This document shows, piece by piece, positions 53,456 to 63,389 of a DNA stretch of 64,000 bases (position 1 is the first letter of the stretch; the number at the start of each line of letters is the position of its first letter). The position numbers and the translations under genes are program-made. This stretch comes from Scolanthus callimorphus (lineage: Eukaryota; Cnidaria; Anthozoa; Actiniaria; Edwardsiidae), in NCBI GenBank assembly GCA_033964015.1, contig CM066915.1, forward strand, positions 12,857,573 through 12,921,572. Reading direction: 5' to 3'. Below the pieces are notes generated by a model. That model was not told the origin of the DNA. It did not search any database and saw only the letters and a program-made list of their open reading frames with translations.

Positions 53456-56400
53456 CTATATAATAATAATAATTGTTTAATAAAGCCATATCGCAGCAAT
53501 TGCTGAATTACAAGGCCGGTCAGAACACTAATTACAATATCGATATTACATAAGTATAAATATTATGGTACTGAAATGCTATTTACAGTTGGCTCTGATA
53601 TTTGATCGTACATAGATTTCCGAATCTGTTTGTTTTAGCCGTCACAGGTACAGTGGCGGACGAACCTGATCTCAGAGTATATGGCCTTTCGTGTGACACT
53701 TGTTGAACTAAGCTGCCCAGCAGAGGGGAGGAGGAGCGGGATCGCCTAAGAAATTTAATACATGCATCCTCTCTCCTCTGCTGTAGCGTCTTTAGGTCTG
53801 CTTGTGCGAGCGCATCCTCATACCGCAAATGAGGAGAAATGATCTTCAGCGCCCTTTTTTGCACCGATTCTATATGGTCACTCAGATACTGAGTGAGGCC
53901 AGCCCAGGCGGGGCACGCATATTCTAAGACAGACCTAATGACGCTGCAGAAAACAAGAATTAACTGGTTATTCGATAACCCACACTTCTTAAGTGCACGT
54001 AGTGCATACAAGCGTTTGCTGCCTTTCTTAACAATATGTATGACATGCTCGTTCCATGTAAGATTATCCGACAAATAAACGCCTAGCACTTTGTAGCAAG
54101 AGACCTTTTCAATCAGGGAATTACCAACCAGAAGAGGGGCTGGTGGAAAAGGGGAGTACTGTAGAAAACTAATACACATTTCTTTGCATTTTTTACTGTT
54201 AAGCACCATGCCCCTAGAGGAGGCAAAGGTGTAGATATCCGAAACAGTAAAATTCAGGTACGAAGGAGAAAGCCTGGGAACAAACTCCATGACAGTTGCG
54301 TCATCTACATATTTGATTCTATTAACACAGTTCGACGCCATTTTGTTCACAAGGATGCAAAATAGTAGAGGAGCCAATTTTGTCCCCTGGGGAGTTCCCC
54401 CATTCAGAGTTATAGGCTGGGAAAGGACTGCGCCTACCCTCACTCTCTGGTTTCTGCCGGTAAGAAAGGCAGCAATCCATCTGACCAAATGTGGTTCCAC
54501 ATCTAGGTCCTCAAGCTCACGCAGCAAGACGTTATGATCCACAAGATCGAAACCCTTGGTGAAGTCTGAGAAAAATATTCTGGCATACATCTCACCAGAA
54601 TCAATAGTCTCCAAAATAGTGTGCAGCAAGTATACCAGAGCTTGCGTCGTGGATCTTCCTGGAAGAGCAAATTGCTTGATGTCGAGCTTGTCCCATACTC
54701 CTCTGAGAAGAGATTCAGCAGAAAAACCCTCAAGTACTTTAGCCAAAGGCGAAGTCAAAGAGACTGGCCTCAGATCACTATCTACAATCCTTGGAGGGCG
54801 GCATTTCGGGACGGGGGCCACAATAGCTTGTTTTAATTCTGATGGAAAATAACCCTGTTCCAACGAGGAGTTGTAAATATCAGCTATAGCAGGGGAGAGT
54901 TCAAACGCGAACTCTTTCCACACAATGTTCGGTATCAGCTCAGGACCGGGAGATTTCTTTATCTTTAAGGCACGTAGGGACTTATACACTGTGCGCTCCG
55001 TGACATACAGGTGCGCAGACACGGGTCCGTAAACCGGTGGGAGAGGCTCCAAAGGGCGGAAGTGAGCCGTCAGGCTGCCAAGGAACTCATTGAACCTTTG
55101 GGCGAGTGCGGCATCATCAGGAATGTCACTGCCAATCAGCTGAGACGTCCATTCATTAGGGCATGAGAGTCCTCCAAGTTCTTTAATGTCTTTCCACCAG
55201 CGAGTGGTATTTGAGTTCTGCAGTCCAGATACTTTATTGTCATAGAACCGTTTCTTGCATTCAGAACACTCTTTCTGCACTCTATTTCGAAGGCGCTTGA
55301 AGGTATCAGAGGATTTTCCCCATTTAACAAGGGCCTTCTGCCGCTGCACAATGAGTAGTTTTAAACTTGGGGTGATCCATGGCTTATCAGTTGTTGAGAT
55401 CTTAACCTTGCTTGTCGGAAAAAATGTGTCAACAGCACTCATCAGAAAACTGTGTAGCAAGTCAAACTTTCCTTGTACATCAGGGACATTCTGGATTATT
55501 GACCAATCTGTTGTTGTTATCCACGCACCAAAATCTCTTATCCGACTGGGTCTAGTGTCACGCAATACTTTGGATTTTGCTTTCATTCTATGGGATTTAT
55601 TACCACTTGCTGGATTGATTAAAAGTGCATTATGATCACCAGTTCCAATCTTAGGTAGTTGTACAGGTTTGGATAAGAGATTAGGCTTATTAGTAAAACA
55701 CCAATCCAGGATGGAATCATTTCGAGTAGGCACCGTCACTATCTGCCGCAGACCCGTTGCCATGGTAATATCAGTTGATTTAATTCGTGTAGATGTTGGG
55801 TTGAAATCACCGGTTACCACTACCATTCCCTCGGGGTAGTTGGCAAGGAAAGTCTCAGTATTCTTCTGTATATGAGAAATCAACAGACCATTCTGCTCGG
55901 CAGAGCTGCTCGGGGGATGATATACAGCAGCAACCAATAGAGACGAAGTGCCTCTCGGTAGGCGATGTGGACGTACTTTTAGCCAGATTGACTCGATTTC
56001 ATTCTCCAGAAAATCCTGCATAAGGTTAGACGGGTGCGTAGCCCTGACGTACACGCAGACTCCGCCGCCCTGGGCATACTTCCGGTCATTACGGAAACAA
56101 ATAAAACCAGTAAGATCACAAGCCGAGTCCGGTATGTTGGAGTTCAACCAGGTTTCGGTTAGACAAACAAGAGACGGGTTGTTGATAGAAACGATAGCTT
56201 GCAACTCGATAATCTTGCCGGTGACTGATCGAATGTTCGCATAAAGAACGGGAGGGATTGATGCCGCTATTGGCGGGTTGCCTGTTGATTTCACCACAGG
56301 GTTACACTCAGTAATTCTCGTTCGACGATGTCGTTTACCACGAAATGGCTTTCGGATACCATTTTCTTCTAGCAATTTCCACACATCCGCTTTGAGGTGT

Positions 56401-56700
56401 TGTTTTGGCTGTGTCTTTCCGATGGACAGCAGAGTCGAACGGCTGTATGCAATACGAGCGGCCTGGTTGGATGACCCAAAATGGCGGACACGGTGACTCG
56501 TCTCGATGGACGTGGAGAACGGTCCAGGAAATGGCCAGAACACCTGAACGTTCGGAAATGAATAAGCCCAAGCCAATAGCGGCCAGTACCTCACAATATA
56601 CAGCCACATAGTAACGTTTCGACAGGCAACAGAACGACACAGCAACAATTAAACAGAGCACAAAATATTCGTGGCAGCCATTACGACGCCGCTGACCATA
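53456..56700 (-). mobile_element. full ORF2-bearing LINE inserted in element 2
   Basis: The LINE reads on the minus strand and ends in an ATT-rich tail (AATTATTATTATTATATAG), a microsatellite tail like those of CR1/L2-type LINEs. It interrupts a CRE unit between CAGCCTTCCCT and TGCCCTTCACGAGAT. Target-site duplication is not clear. No ORF1 is found, so the 5' end may be truncated or the element may have a single ORF. Confidence 0.85.
53583..56648 (-). CDS. LINE endonuclease/reverse transcriptase, uninterrupted
   Basis: The open frame has 1021 codons. The first ATG is at 56609, giving about 1008 residues. The APE-type endonuclease has PVLYANIRSVTGK (about 136), LVCLTETWLNS, VVTGDFNPTST (about 281) and GTGDHNALL (about 339). 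The reverse transcriptase has KSPGPELIPN, IFFSDFTKGFDLVDH (about 696), GGTPQGTKLAPLLF and the catalytic IKYVDDATV (about 781), then a conserved thumb (YKVLGVYLSDNLTWNEHV). All catalytic residues are present and there is no stop or frameshift. This copy may be young. Confidence 0.92.
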   Translation of the reverse strand: MLLCRSVACRNVTMWLYIVRYWPLLAWAYSFPNVQVFWPFPGPFSTSIETSHRVRHFGSSNQAARIAYSRSTLLSIGKTQPKQHLKADVWKLLEENGIRKPFRGKRHRRTRITECNPVVKSTGNPPIAASIPPVLYANIRSVTGKIIELQAIVSINNPSLVCLTETWLNSNIPDSACDLTGFICFRNDRKYAQGGGVCVYVRATHPSNLMQDFLENEIESIWLKVRPHRLPRGTSSLLVAAVYHPPSSSAEQNGLLISHIQKNTETFLANYPEGMVVVTGDFNPTSTRIKSTDITMATGLRQIVTVPTRNDSILDWCFTNKPNLLSKPVQLPKIGTGDHNALLINPASGNKSHRMKAKSKVLRDTRPSRIRDFGAWITTTDWSIIQNVPDVQGKFDLLHSFLMSAVDTFFPTSKVKISTTDKPWITPSLKLLIVQRQKALVKWGKSSDTFKRLRNRVQKECSECKKRFYDNKVSGLQNSNTTRWWKDIKELGGLSCPNEWTSQLIGSDIPDDAALAQRFNEFLGSLTAHFRPLEPLPPVYGPVSAHLYVTERTVYKSLRALKIKKSPGPELIPNIVWKEFAFELSPAIADIYNSSLEQGYFPSELKQAIVAPVPKCRPPRIVDSDLRPVSLTSPLAKVLEGFSAESLLRGVWDKLDIKQFALPGRSTTQALVYLLHTILETIDSGEMYARIFFSDFTKGFDLVDHNVLLRELEDLDVEPHLVRWIAAFLTGRNQRVRVGAVLSQPITLNGGTPQGTKLAPLLFCILVNKMASNCVNRIKYVDDATVMEFVPRLSPSYLNFTVSDIYTFASSRGMVLNSKKCKEMCISFLQYSPFPPAPLLVGNSLIEKVSCYKVLGVYLSDNLTWNEHVIHIVKKGSKRLYALRALKKCGLSNNQLILVFCSVIRSVLEYACPAWAGLTQYLSDHIESVQKRALKIISPHLRYEDALAQADLKTLQQRREDACIKFLRRSRSSSPLLGSLVQQVSHERPYTLRSGSSATVPVTAKTNRFGNLCTIKYQSQL

Positions 56701-57116
56701 GTCTGCCCTTCACGAGATATTAATTTTTCAAGCATAGATGACGTCATCGATGACGTCACATCACGTGGCCACTATATTTCACTCCTCTAGTGACCTAGAC
56801 AACACTACCCAAGTTTGGTTGTTTTAGACTCTTCCCTTCACAATATATTAATTTTTCAAGCATAGATGACGTCACAAGATATTAATTTTTTAAGCATAGA
56901 TGACGTCATCGATTACGTCACATCACGTGACCACTTTATTTCACTGTTCTGGTGACCTAGACAACACTACACAAGTTTGGTTGCTTTACAATCTTCCCTT
57001 CACGAGATATTAATTTTTCAAGCATAGATGACGTCACATCACGTGACCACTAGATTTCACTCCTCTAGTGACCGTGGTGACCTAGACAACACTATACCCA
57101 AGTTTAGCAACCTCGT
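56701..57116 (+). repeat. CRE/E-box tandem units of element 2, right block
   Basis: GATGACGTCATCGATGACGTC at 56739, shortened GATGACGTCAC copies near 56866 and 57028, and GATGACGTCATCGATTACGTC near 56900, with ATCACGTG following most of them. Partial duplications give irregular spacing. Confidence 0.83.
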
Positions 57117-57267
57117 TCCCAGGGTCTCCTCGGTCAGTTTTCAAAATGGCGGGTCGTGCCAGAGGAGACCCTGGCAAAGGCTGAACCACGTGACTTTGAA
57201 GGGACCACAGGAAACCCAAATTATATAAAACCAATGAGAAAAATATGGCGAAGATCAGCGTGAAAGA

Positions 57268-57463
57268 GAGCCTGCGTAGCAAGCGTTCTCGTGTGTTTTC
57301 AGGAAAAGAAAGCCGAGAAACAGAGGAGAAAGCGCGAGAAGTTCGACGAGCGAGTTTTCGCGTGGCCAAAAACTCGCTCGTCGAACTTCTCGCCGCTTTC
57401 TCCTCTTTGTTTCCCGGCTTTCTTTTCCCTGAAAACACACGAGAACGCTTGCTATGCAGGCTA
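57268..57463. mobile_element. 196-bp foldback MULE-like MITE
   Basis: It begins GAGCCTGCGTAGCAAGCG and ends CGCTTGCTATGCAGGCTA, and is almost a complete palindrome. CGTGAAAGA flanks both sides (57259-57267 and 57464-57472). The partner inverted repeat at 59509-59779 has the same site uninterrupted (CCGTCTTCTTTCACGCTGAT), confirming the 9-bp duplication. Confidence 0.9.
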
Positions 57464-57671
57464 CGTGAAAGAAGACGGATGAAAATGAAGAATAACATGC
57501 AGAATCATTTTTCTCCAGGCGTGAAAACGTTTAAGGGTAAAAGAGAAAACGATAAGACATATTCTATCTCTAATTCAAATCCAAACCGCTACTGGGCCGC
57601 TACTAATTGAATGGATTTTTAAGAATTTATTTCCGAATATATTTCGCTCTGTACAGATCGTGAGCTTCGGC

Positions 57672-58084
57672 CCCGGGGGGGGGACTCCCAATATTTTAGA
57701 CGGGGGTGCTCGTCGGGAAAGTTGATTTTGACCCTAAGGGATAGCAAAATGGGTGTGGCAAACAGCAAATTTACCCCTAAAAGAAAGCAAATTTGGCGTG
57801 GTGACCGCCGAATTTACCCCTAAAAGACAGCAAATTTGGCAGGTCAAAAAAACAAATAAAAGCGAATTTTAAGTCTTTTAGGGTTTTCAACCAAGTTTCC
57901 TTTGTAAATATCGGTTCTGGTGTCAGTACCATTATATTTCTGGGCAAGGATTGGTCTGAGACTCCCCTAAGGGATAGGGCTGATTTTAAACACCCCTAAG
58001 AGATAGCACGTCTGTCAATTTTATACCCTAAGGGATAGGACGAGCACCCCCGTCTGAAAATATGGGGAGTCCCCCCCCCCCGGG
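57672..58084. mobile_element. 413-bp GC-ended MITE with 8-bp duplication
   Basis: Left end CCCGGGGGGGGGACTCCC and GACGGGGGTGCTCGTC are mirrored on the right (GACGAGCACCCCCGTC, GGGGAGTCCCCC). The direct repeat GCTTCGGC lies on both sides (57664-57671, 58085-58092). Short repeats TTACCCCTAAAAGA(A/C)AGC occur inside. An 8-bp duplication suggests a hAT relative. Confidence 0.83.
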
Positions 58085-59296
58085 GCTTCGGCTCCCTATG
58101 AACGATCTAGGCAAATATTGCGATCACGCCCAGTTATCGGTCAATCTTGAAAAAACCAAAATTATGATTTTTAATAACAGCGGTAGAACAATGAACAAAT
58201 ATATATTTCATTATAAAGAAACGAAACTAGAAAATGTCCGAAAATATAAATATTTAGGTCTCCATTTCACTGCTTATGGGAATTTTTCCCTAGCCAAAGA
58301 TGAAATTAAGAAAGTGGCACTAAAAGCACTATACAAACTACGAAAAGAGATGGGCGACCACTTTAGACATAACCCAGAACTAACGTTACGATTGTTTGAC
58401 TCCCTGATTGCCCCTATTCTATTGTATGGAAGCGAAGTCTGGGGGTAGATTCGAATGGAAAAATGGAAAGGGACCCCATCGAAATTGTCCATTGCAAATT
58501 TATTAAATGGCTACTGGGTGTAAACAGATATTGCACTTCCCTAGCATGCAGGTCGGAGGTAGGGCGTTTCCCTATGAGGATGCAAGCCAGATGCAGGGCA
58601 ATTAAGTTCTGGCAAAAACTAATCGATCACGACAGACAAAATACCCTATCGAGCAAAGCTTTTTTCGACACGCTAGAAAGTGATAATAAGGAATTTTGGC
58701 ACAGAAAACTAAAGAACATTTTAGATATATCGGGCTTGGGTAACGTATGGCTGACTGGAGAAGGGCCCATTCGAAACATTAGGCAAAGGTTGTGCGACAT
58801 AGAGCGGCAAACATGGTTGACCTCTTTGCAGAACGATACTAGAAAAGATGCGCGACAGGGAAATAAACTAAGAACCCTCCGAAAAATTAAGCTCTCTTAT
58901 GACTACGAAAATTATTTAACAAACGTTACTAATGTGCAACATAGGATCGCCCTGACAAAACTACGATTGAGCAATCATACCCTTGCAATCGAAACGGGAC
59001 GGTATGCAAGACCCTACCAAGCGCCCATTGAAAGAATATGCCAAATTTGCAAAGCAGGGGTAGAGGACGAAGAACATTTCCTTTCAAAATGTACTGGTTA
59101 TGAAAGAAGCAGAACGACGTTGTACGAATATCTTGAAAGGCACACAAAGGTCACACTTAAGGACGTACCACCCACAACCGCTTTCTTGAAAATCATGAAA
59201 CTAAAGCAAAATGGAAATGTTCAAAGAAAAATTGCAAAATTCATATGGGAAAGTATGAAGAAAAGAGAACAGATACTCAGAGAATACAATATGTAA
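58085..59296 (+). pseudogene. LINE ORF2 C-terminal part, frameshifted
   Basis: NDLGKYCDHAQLSVNLEKTK, with TKIMIFNNSGR and YKYLGLHFTAYGNFSLAKDE, belongs to the end of the LINE reverse transcriptase palm and thumb. After LLYGSEVWG a stop at 58446 and a frame change lead to the conserved tail from 58463 (DPIEIVHCKFIKWLLGVNRY). This tail includes a Cys/His cluster ICQICKAGVEDEEHFLSKC, a zinc-knuckle-like motif seen at the end of many LINE ORF2 proteins. The catalytic motifs are missing. Confidence 0.8.
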
Positions 59297-59448
59297 TGAC
59301 ATCGCCTTTCTTTTCCATTTAATTATGATATTTATTATTATTAACATTTTAAACACTTTATTGTAATATACGGCACATGCGCCCTAGGGTTGTACTGTCA
59401 CAATAAAGATTATCTATGTCTATGTCTATGTCTATGTCTAAATTTTAG
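58085..59448 (+). mobile_element. 5'-truncated LINE with (TATGTC)n tail
   Basis: Only the C-terminal third of a LINE ORF2 remains, followed by a 3' UTR with CAATAAAG and a tail of about four TATGTC repeats (59415-59440). Coding similarity extends a few codons left of the MITE at 57672-58084, so the LINE entered first and the MITE later. The LINE lies within the transposon core. Confidence 0.75.
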
Positions 59449-59779
59449 TAAATAAGCTTAAATAAAGCGCCGTGCTGATCATGCTTTTAATGACCAGAAA
59501 ATTCTTCGAGTAGCGGTTTGGATTTGAATAGAGATAAAATATGTCTTATCGTTTTCTCTTTTACCGTTAAACGTTTTCACGCCTAGAGAAAAATGATTCT
59601 GCACGTTATTCTTCATTTTCATCCGTCTTCTTTCACGCTGATCATCGCCATGTTTTTCTCATTGGTTTTATATAATTTGGGTTTCCTGTGGTCCCTTCAC
59701 AGTCACGTGGTTCAGCCTTTGCCAGGGTCTCCTCTGGCACGACCCGCCATTTTGAAAACTGACCGAGGAGACCCTGGGA

Positions 59780-60085
59780 CAGGGTTCCCATGTGTACACG
59801 GACGGACGGACGGACACTATAGGTTTAATACCAGAATAATAAAGAAAACATCATATCTCCCGAAGGGAAGCTTCTATAGAAGCCAAACTTGGACAAACTT
59901 TCAAAGACCATAAGAGGAACTTTACACCAAAGTCACGTGCCCTTACGTCATCAATGACGTCATTAAAATGGACCACATTGTCCGTGACGTTCAAAAATGA
60001 ACTCCATGGGTTACTGTATACGTTTTTCTCTTATCTATGGTGCTCCTCTCGCGCGGCGCTTCGCGCCGCGCGGGAGCTCCGCTAT
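59780..60085 (+). other. right end region of Helentron-like element 2
   Basis: ACAGGGTTCCCATG, repeated CGGACGGACGGAC, CAAACTTGGACA and a final GC-rich hairpin match 51558-51888 of element 1 in order. It also contains a single TGACGTCA. Confidence 0.75.
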
Positions 60086-60512
60086 AATTTACTTGATTTA
60101 GCTTTCTACTTGTCTACTTATGTAAAACATTCACTGACCAAGCAGAAAGAAATGAACTTGGACTTCCCATCTTCACTTCTAAAGTTTTCATCTACCCAAG
60201 TTATTTTAGACTGTGCAGAATTTTATATACATTTTAGACCATCACCACTAACAAATCAAGTTCTTACCTGTATAGCATCTTACAACACTATGGGCTAGTA
60301 ACATCTGGACCCCTTGATCAGTGCTATGGAAGATCAGGGTTTTGGCATTGCCAAGTCTATAGGTGGTGCGCATTAAACATTCCTCCTAAGAGGGTATCGG
60401 TATCAGGTTGTGGAAACAAGAAATTTTTCATCTGTGAGAAAACATGTTGGAAGGAAAATGGACCAAATGAAGATCTTACTAATTAATTTACAAGATTGTA
60501 TAAACCTAATTG
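60086..60512. other. spacer, no gene recognised
   Basis: No coding motif or repeat family recognised. Confidence 0.4.
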
Positions 60513-60655
60513 GAGTTTAAATTTTGTGATCAGTGCGCATGCAATTTTAGTCCGAAGCCTTTTGTTTAACTTCTCTCTGTTCTTGTTAAAAAAAGAAATC
60601 AAGAAATTCTGACTAAAATCGCATGCACACTAAACATGAAATTCAAACTCCAACG
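60513..60655. mobile_element. 143-bp inverted-repeat MITE candidate
   Basis: TTGGAGTTTAAATTTTGTGA with GTGCGCATGCAATTTTAGTC on the left pairs with GACTAAAATCGCATGCACAC and ATGAAATTCAAACTCCAA on the right (arms about 42 bp). Flanking duplication not resolved. Confidence 0.65.
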
Positions 60656-63389
60656 AGGCTTATACTACCCTGCAAGCAGGGTAGGCTTATACCTCTTGTG
60701 AGTGATACATGTATCATGTAAATAACATTGTAGTTCTACATGTAACACTTACAAACTTGGATCCTCCAATAGCAAGATAACCAAACCGAATAGATTTGTC
60801 TCTGTTGGGTAGTCACAACAAATTCAGCACCCCCTGTTGAGGATCCCAGCTCAGCTTCCCACCCTGAACATTTTTGGCTGCCCCTACCCACCTTGGAATT
60901 TCAGTGAATTTCTTTCTGATCACCTAATCTGATAACAGACCATCCCCTATTCCATATTTAGGGAATACACTCTGACTTTAGAGTTTCTCATTATAACTCA
61001 TAAAAGTCAGAATCTCATAACAGTCAGAAGGCTTAGCCTTTTGAAACAGTTGTGCAGCAAGTGATTTCAGGAAATATCCAGAATGGAAGGGACTAAAATA
61101 TGCTTTACTAGGGGGTAGAAATTCCATATAATAAAATGCTAACCTCAACATTTCACGTTCAGGAATCATATCCTAGTTAAAGATGTATTTAATTGAACTA
61201 TAAGGTGGTTAGAAGAGATGCATGAAGGGAAGCCAAAAATCCCTGTTATTTCCTATGGAAATTAAGAAATTTCAATTTTGTAGTTTACAATTTAGGTTAT
61301 AAATACAATGTTGTTAAAATTCATGAACTATTGAATCTTGGTGATATGAGAAGCCCTTAGACAATAAAATAGCTAAGGCCATTTTTTTAAAATTAGAAGA
61401 ATCACAACTCATTACTTGATTATCAACCTATGGATGAGAGGGTTAGTGCTTTATACATTTCACTCAATTGCTGTATTGTTGTAATTTGCCTATTACTGTA
61501 GTCCTTTACTATTAGCAGTTGCATCAACTAGTTGAAAGCTTGGTTGAACCTGAAGTTCAAAAAAGGCAACTTTATTAACGTCTCAAATCTTCTAGCCGTG
61601 CACGAGTGCACTACTAATTGGGGAGACGGTGCACTACTTACCCCCGTAAGATTTTTTGTCGAAAAATAAGATACGAATCCTCATAACAACAACGCACGAT
61701 CATACGAAATGGAAGTAGAACACTTTCGAATGCGACTATAAAATTGTAAACTGAACATTACCATTACCGGGCAAGGCAATTTACAATCTGTAAAGATGAA
61801 TCCTGTTGTCGATTACTCCCCAGTTACTGTAAACATCTGTCTTCAAAGAAAGAGGACACCCTTTCCCTAATACACAACGATAAAAAAGGTGTAAACTACA
61901 GAAAATGTCTCCATTTTTCTACAATGGTCTTTGACGTGACCGTATGGGATATTAACTTTGGGAGACCGAGAAATGTTCCGAGGGGCCTGTAATAGTGTAG
62001 CTAGTTAGGTCTATTAAAAAATGTAACTTCAGGAATGGTCTCTTAATTATGTTTTTGCCTGATTTGAAAAGCGTTTCGGTTTGTTGACTGCTCACTAGCG
62101 TACGTAGCTTTTCCAACATCCTGCTGAGCTCGTTTTCTTGTGATTTTCTTGCCCGTACACGCCCTTCCTTTATGTTCTTGTTTGTTCTCGACCTTTTCAT
62201 CTCGAAAACACCCTTCCACTCTGTAGACTTGTTGCTGTTTCAGGCCACTTGATTTCTGGAGATGGTCTGCCAGTAACGTTTTCAATTTCGACTTGTTTCA
62301 CTTCTGAACGTTCACCCCAGTCGCCATTTTCTTCGCTTTTCAGTTCACTTTCTTAAACACTTAAACGCGTTTCTAAAGTCTCTAGAGAAATACAGGCAGT
62401 AAAAAATCTTCTCCGCTTAGAGTGCAATTGAAGAAATCGTTTTGAGCATGATTTTCTTGACATTTGTATCAGGTTTAGTTTATCACGTTTCAAAATGCGA
62501 TTTCGTCGAGTTTGGCAAAGAGCGTGAAGAAATTCGAAACCAACCATAGACTCGTTTCCATACATGAATTCCACAGGTCCCCCATTATCTGGAAAAAAGG
62601 CCCATTATCAAGATTGACTTCAAAACTTGCCCAATGCTTAACATAGAGAAACTTACCGTATGTGAATTGATTCAGGTCCTTTAAAATGAGCAAGCAACCT
62701 CCAATTACGGGATGTAACAAGACAACATGGCTGCCATATTGACAAGCTTGAGTTTCTTTGAACGTCCCTTGATAACAACTCGAACCTATTGCATGTTCCT
62801 TTCCATAGAATAGGCAGCAGAGACATAGATAAGAACTTCATTTCAATTTCGTTCCACATATCAGGGTCAAATCCCGTAAACATTGAGCTGTCATGACCCT
62901 TCTCCGAAGCATAAGCAAGTTCAATAAATGTAAGCCGCGCATGCGTATGCAAATGTCCCTGTTACTGTCTTATGGTAAGTTTTAGTTCTATAGTTTGTTC
63001 ATAACATGCAAGAATGTAAATCGGTTGTTCTCTTTCAGCGATCCAGCTCGAAAATATTACGATACTATGTGTGAAAACCTCATTTTAGACTTAGTTGACA
63101 GTGAATTTCGTAATCGTAGAAAGAGTCACAGTTCGGACTAGTTTTATCGTCCTCTCCTTTGTTTTAGTGGGGTTCATCACAGGCAGCCCAAGTACAATGG
63201 TCGTTTATAAAAAGTTTATTCTGGCTTGGCGATATTTATAGTGTTTATGTGGCTTTGTATAAGAGTAATCGAAAAACTCGCTAAATTGCTACAAAATCGT
63301 CACTGAGTTCTCGTAAATTATAGCAAATAAAAGTAGAAGACTTACATTAAGTTGTCCTGTTGTCCTTTCCTCGTCTAGAGGCGTTGAAG
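60656..63389. other. 2.7-kb stretch without recognised gene
   Basis: It contains only short frames (up to 99 codons on the minus strand at 62653-62952), none with a known motif. A GC-balanced, non-repetitive composition makes hidden short exons or UTR possible, but I see nothing to support a specific call. Confidence 0.4.

Larger units (their letters stand above)
57117..59779. mobile_element. DNA transposon with 271-bp terminal inverted repeats, non-autonomous
   Basis: The left repeat (57117-57593, less a 205-bp insertion with its duplication) and the right repeat (59509-59779) are inverted copies beginning TCCCAGGGTCTCCTCGGTCA. Between them lies no transposase, only a LINE fragment and a MITE. 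Flanking target duplication is not obvious. The element sits inside element 2. Confidence 0.83.
52889..60085 (+). mobile_element. Helentron-like element 2, invaded by a LINE and a DNA transposon
   Basis: The left end (ATAATATATAGATTTAGG, then CTAAAAGCGGAGCTCCC) and the right end (TATGGTGCTCCTC, hairpin CGCGCGGCGC-TTC-GCGCCGCGCG, GGAGCTCCGCTATA) match element 1. CRE-containing units occupy 52970-53455 and 56700-57110. The 300 bp before the right end (59780-60085) parallels element 1 (AAACTTGGACA, the CTCCATG region). Without the two insertions the element would be about 1.3 kb, like element 1. Confidence 0.65.

Noticed and set aside
57117..59779. Autonomous transposase gene inside the 271-bp-TIR transposon
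   Set aside because: The only sizeable frames inside match LINE reverse transcriptase and its C-terminal tail, not a transposase.
61952..62952. Minus-strand frames of 70-99 codons as host exons
   Set aside because: They overlap in several phases, lack recognisable domains and have no convincing splice or start context.
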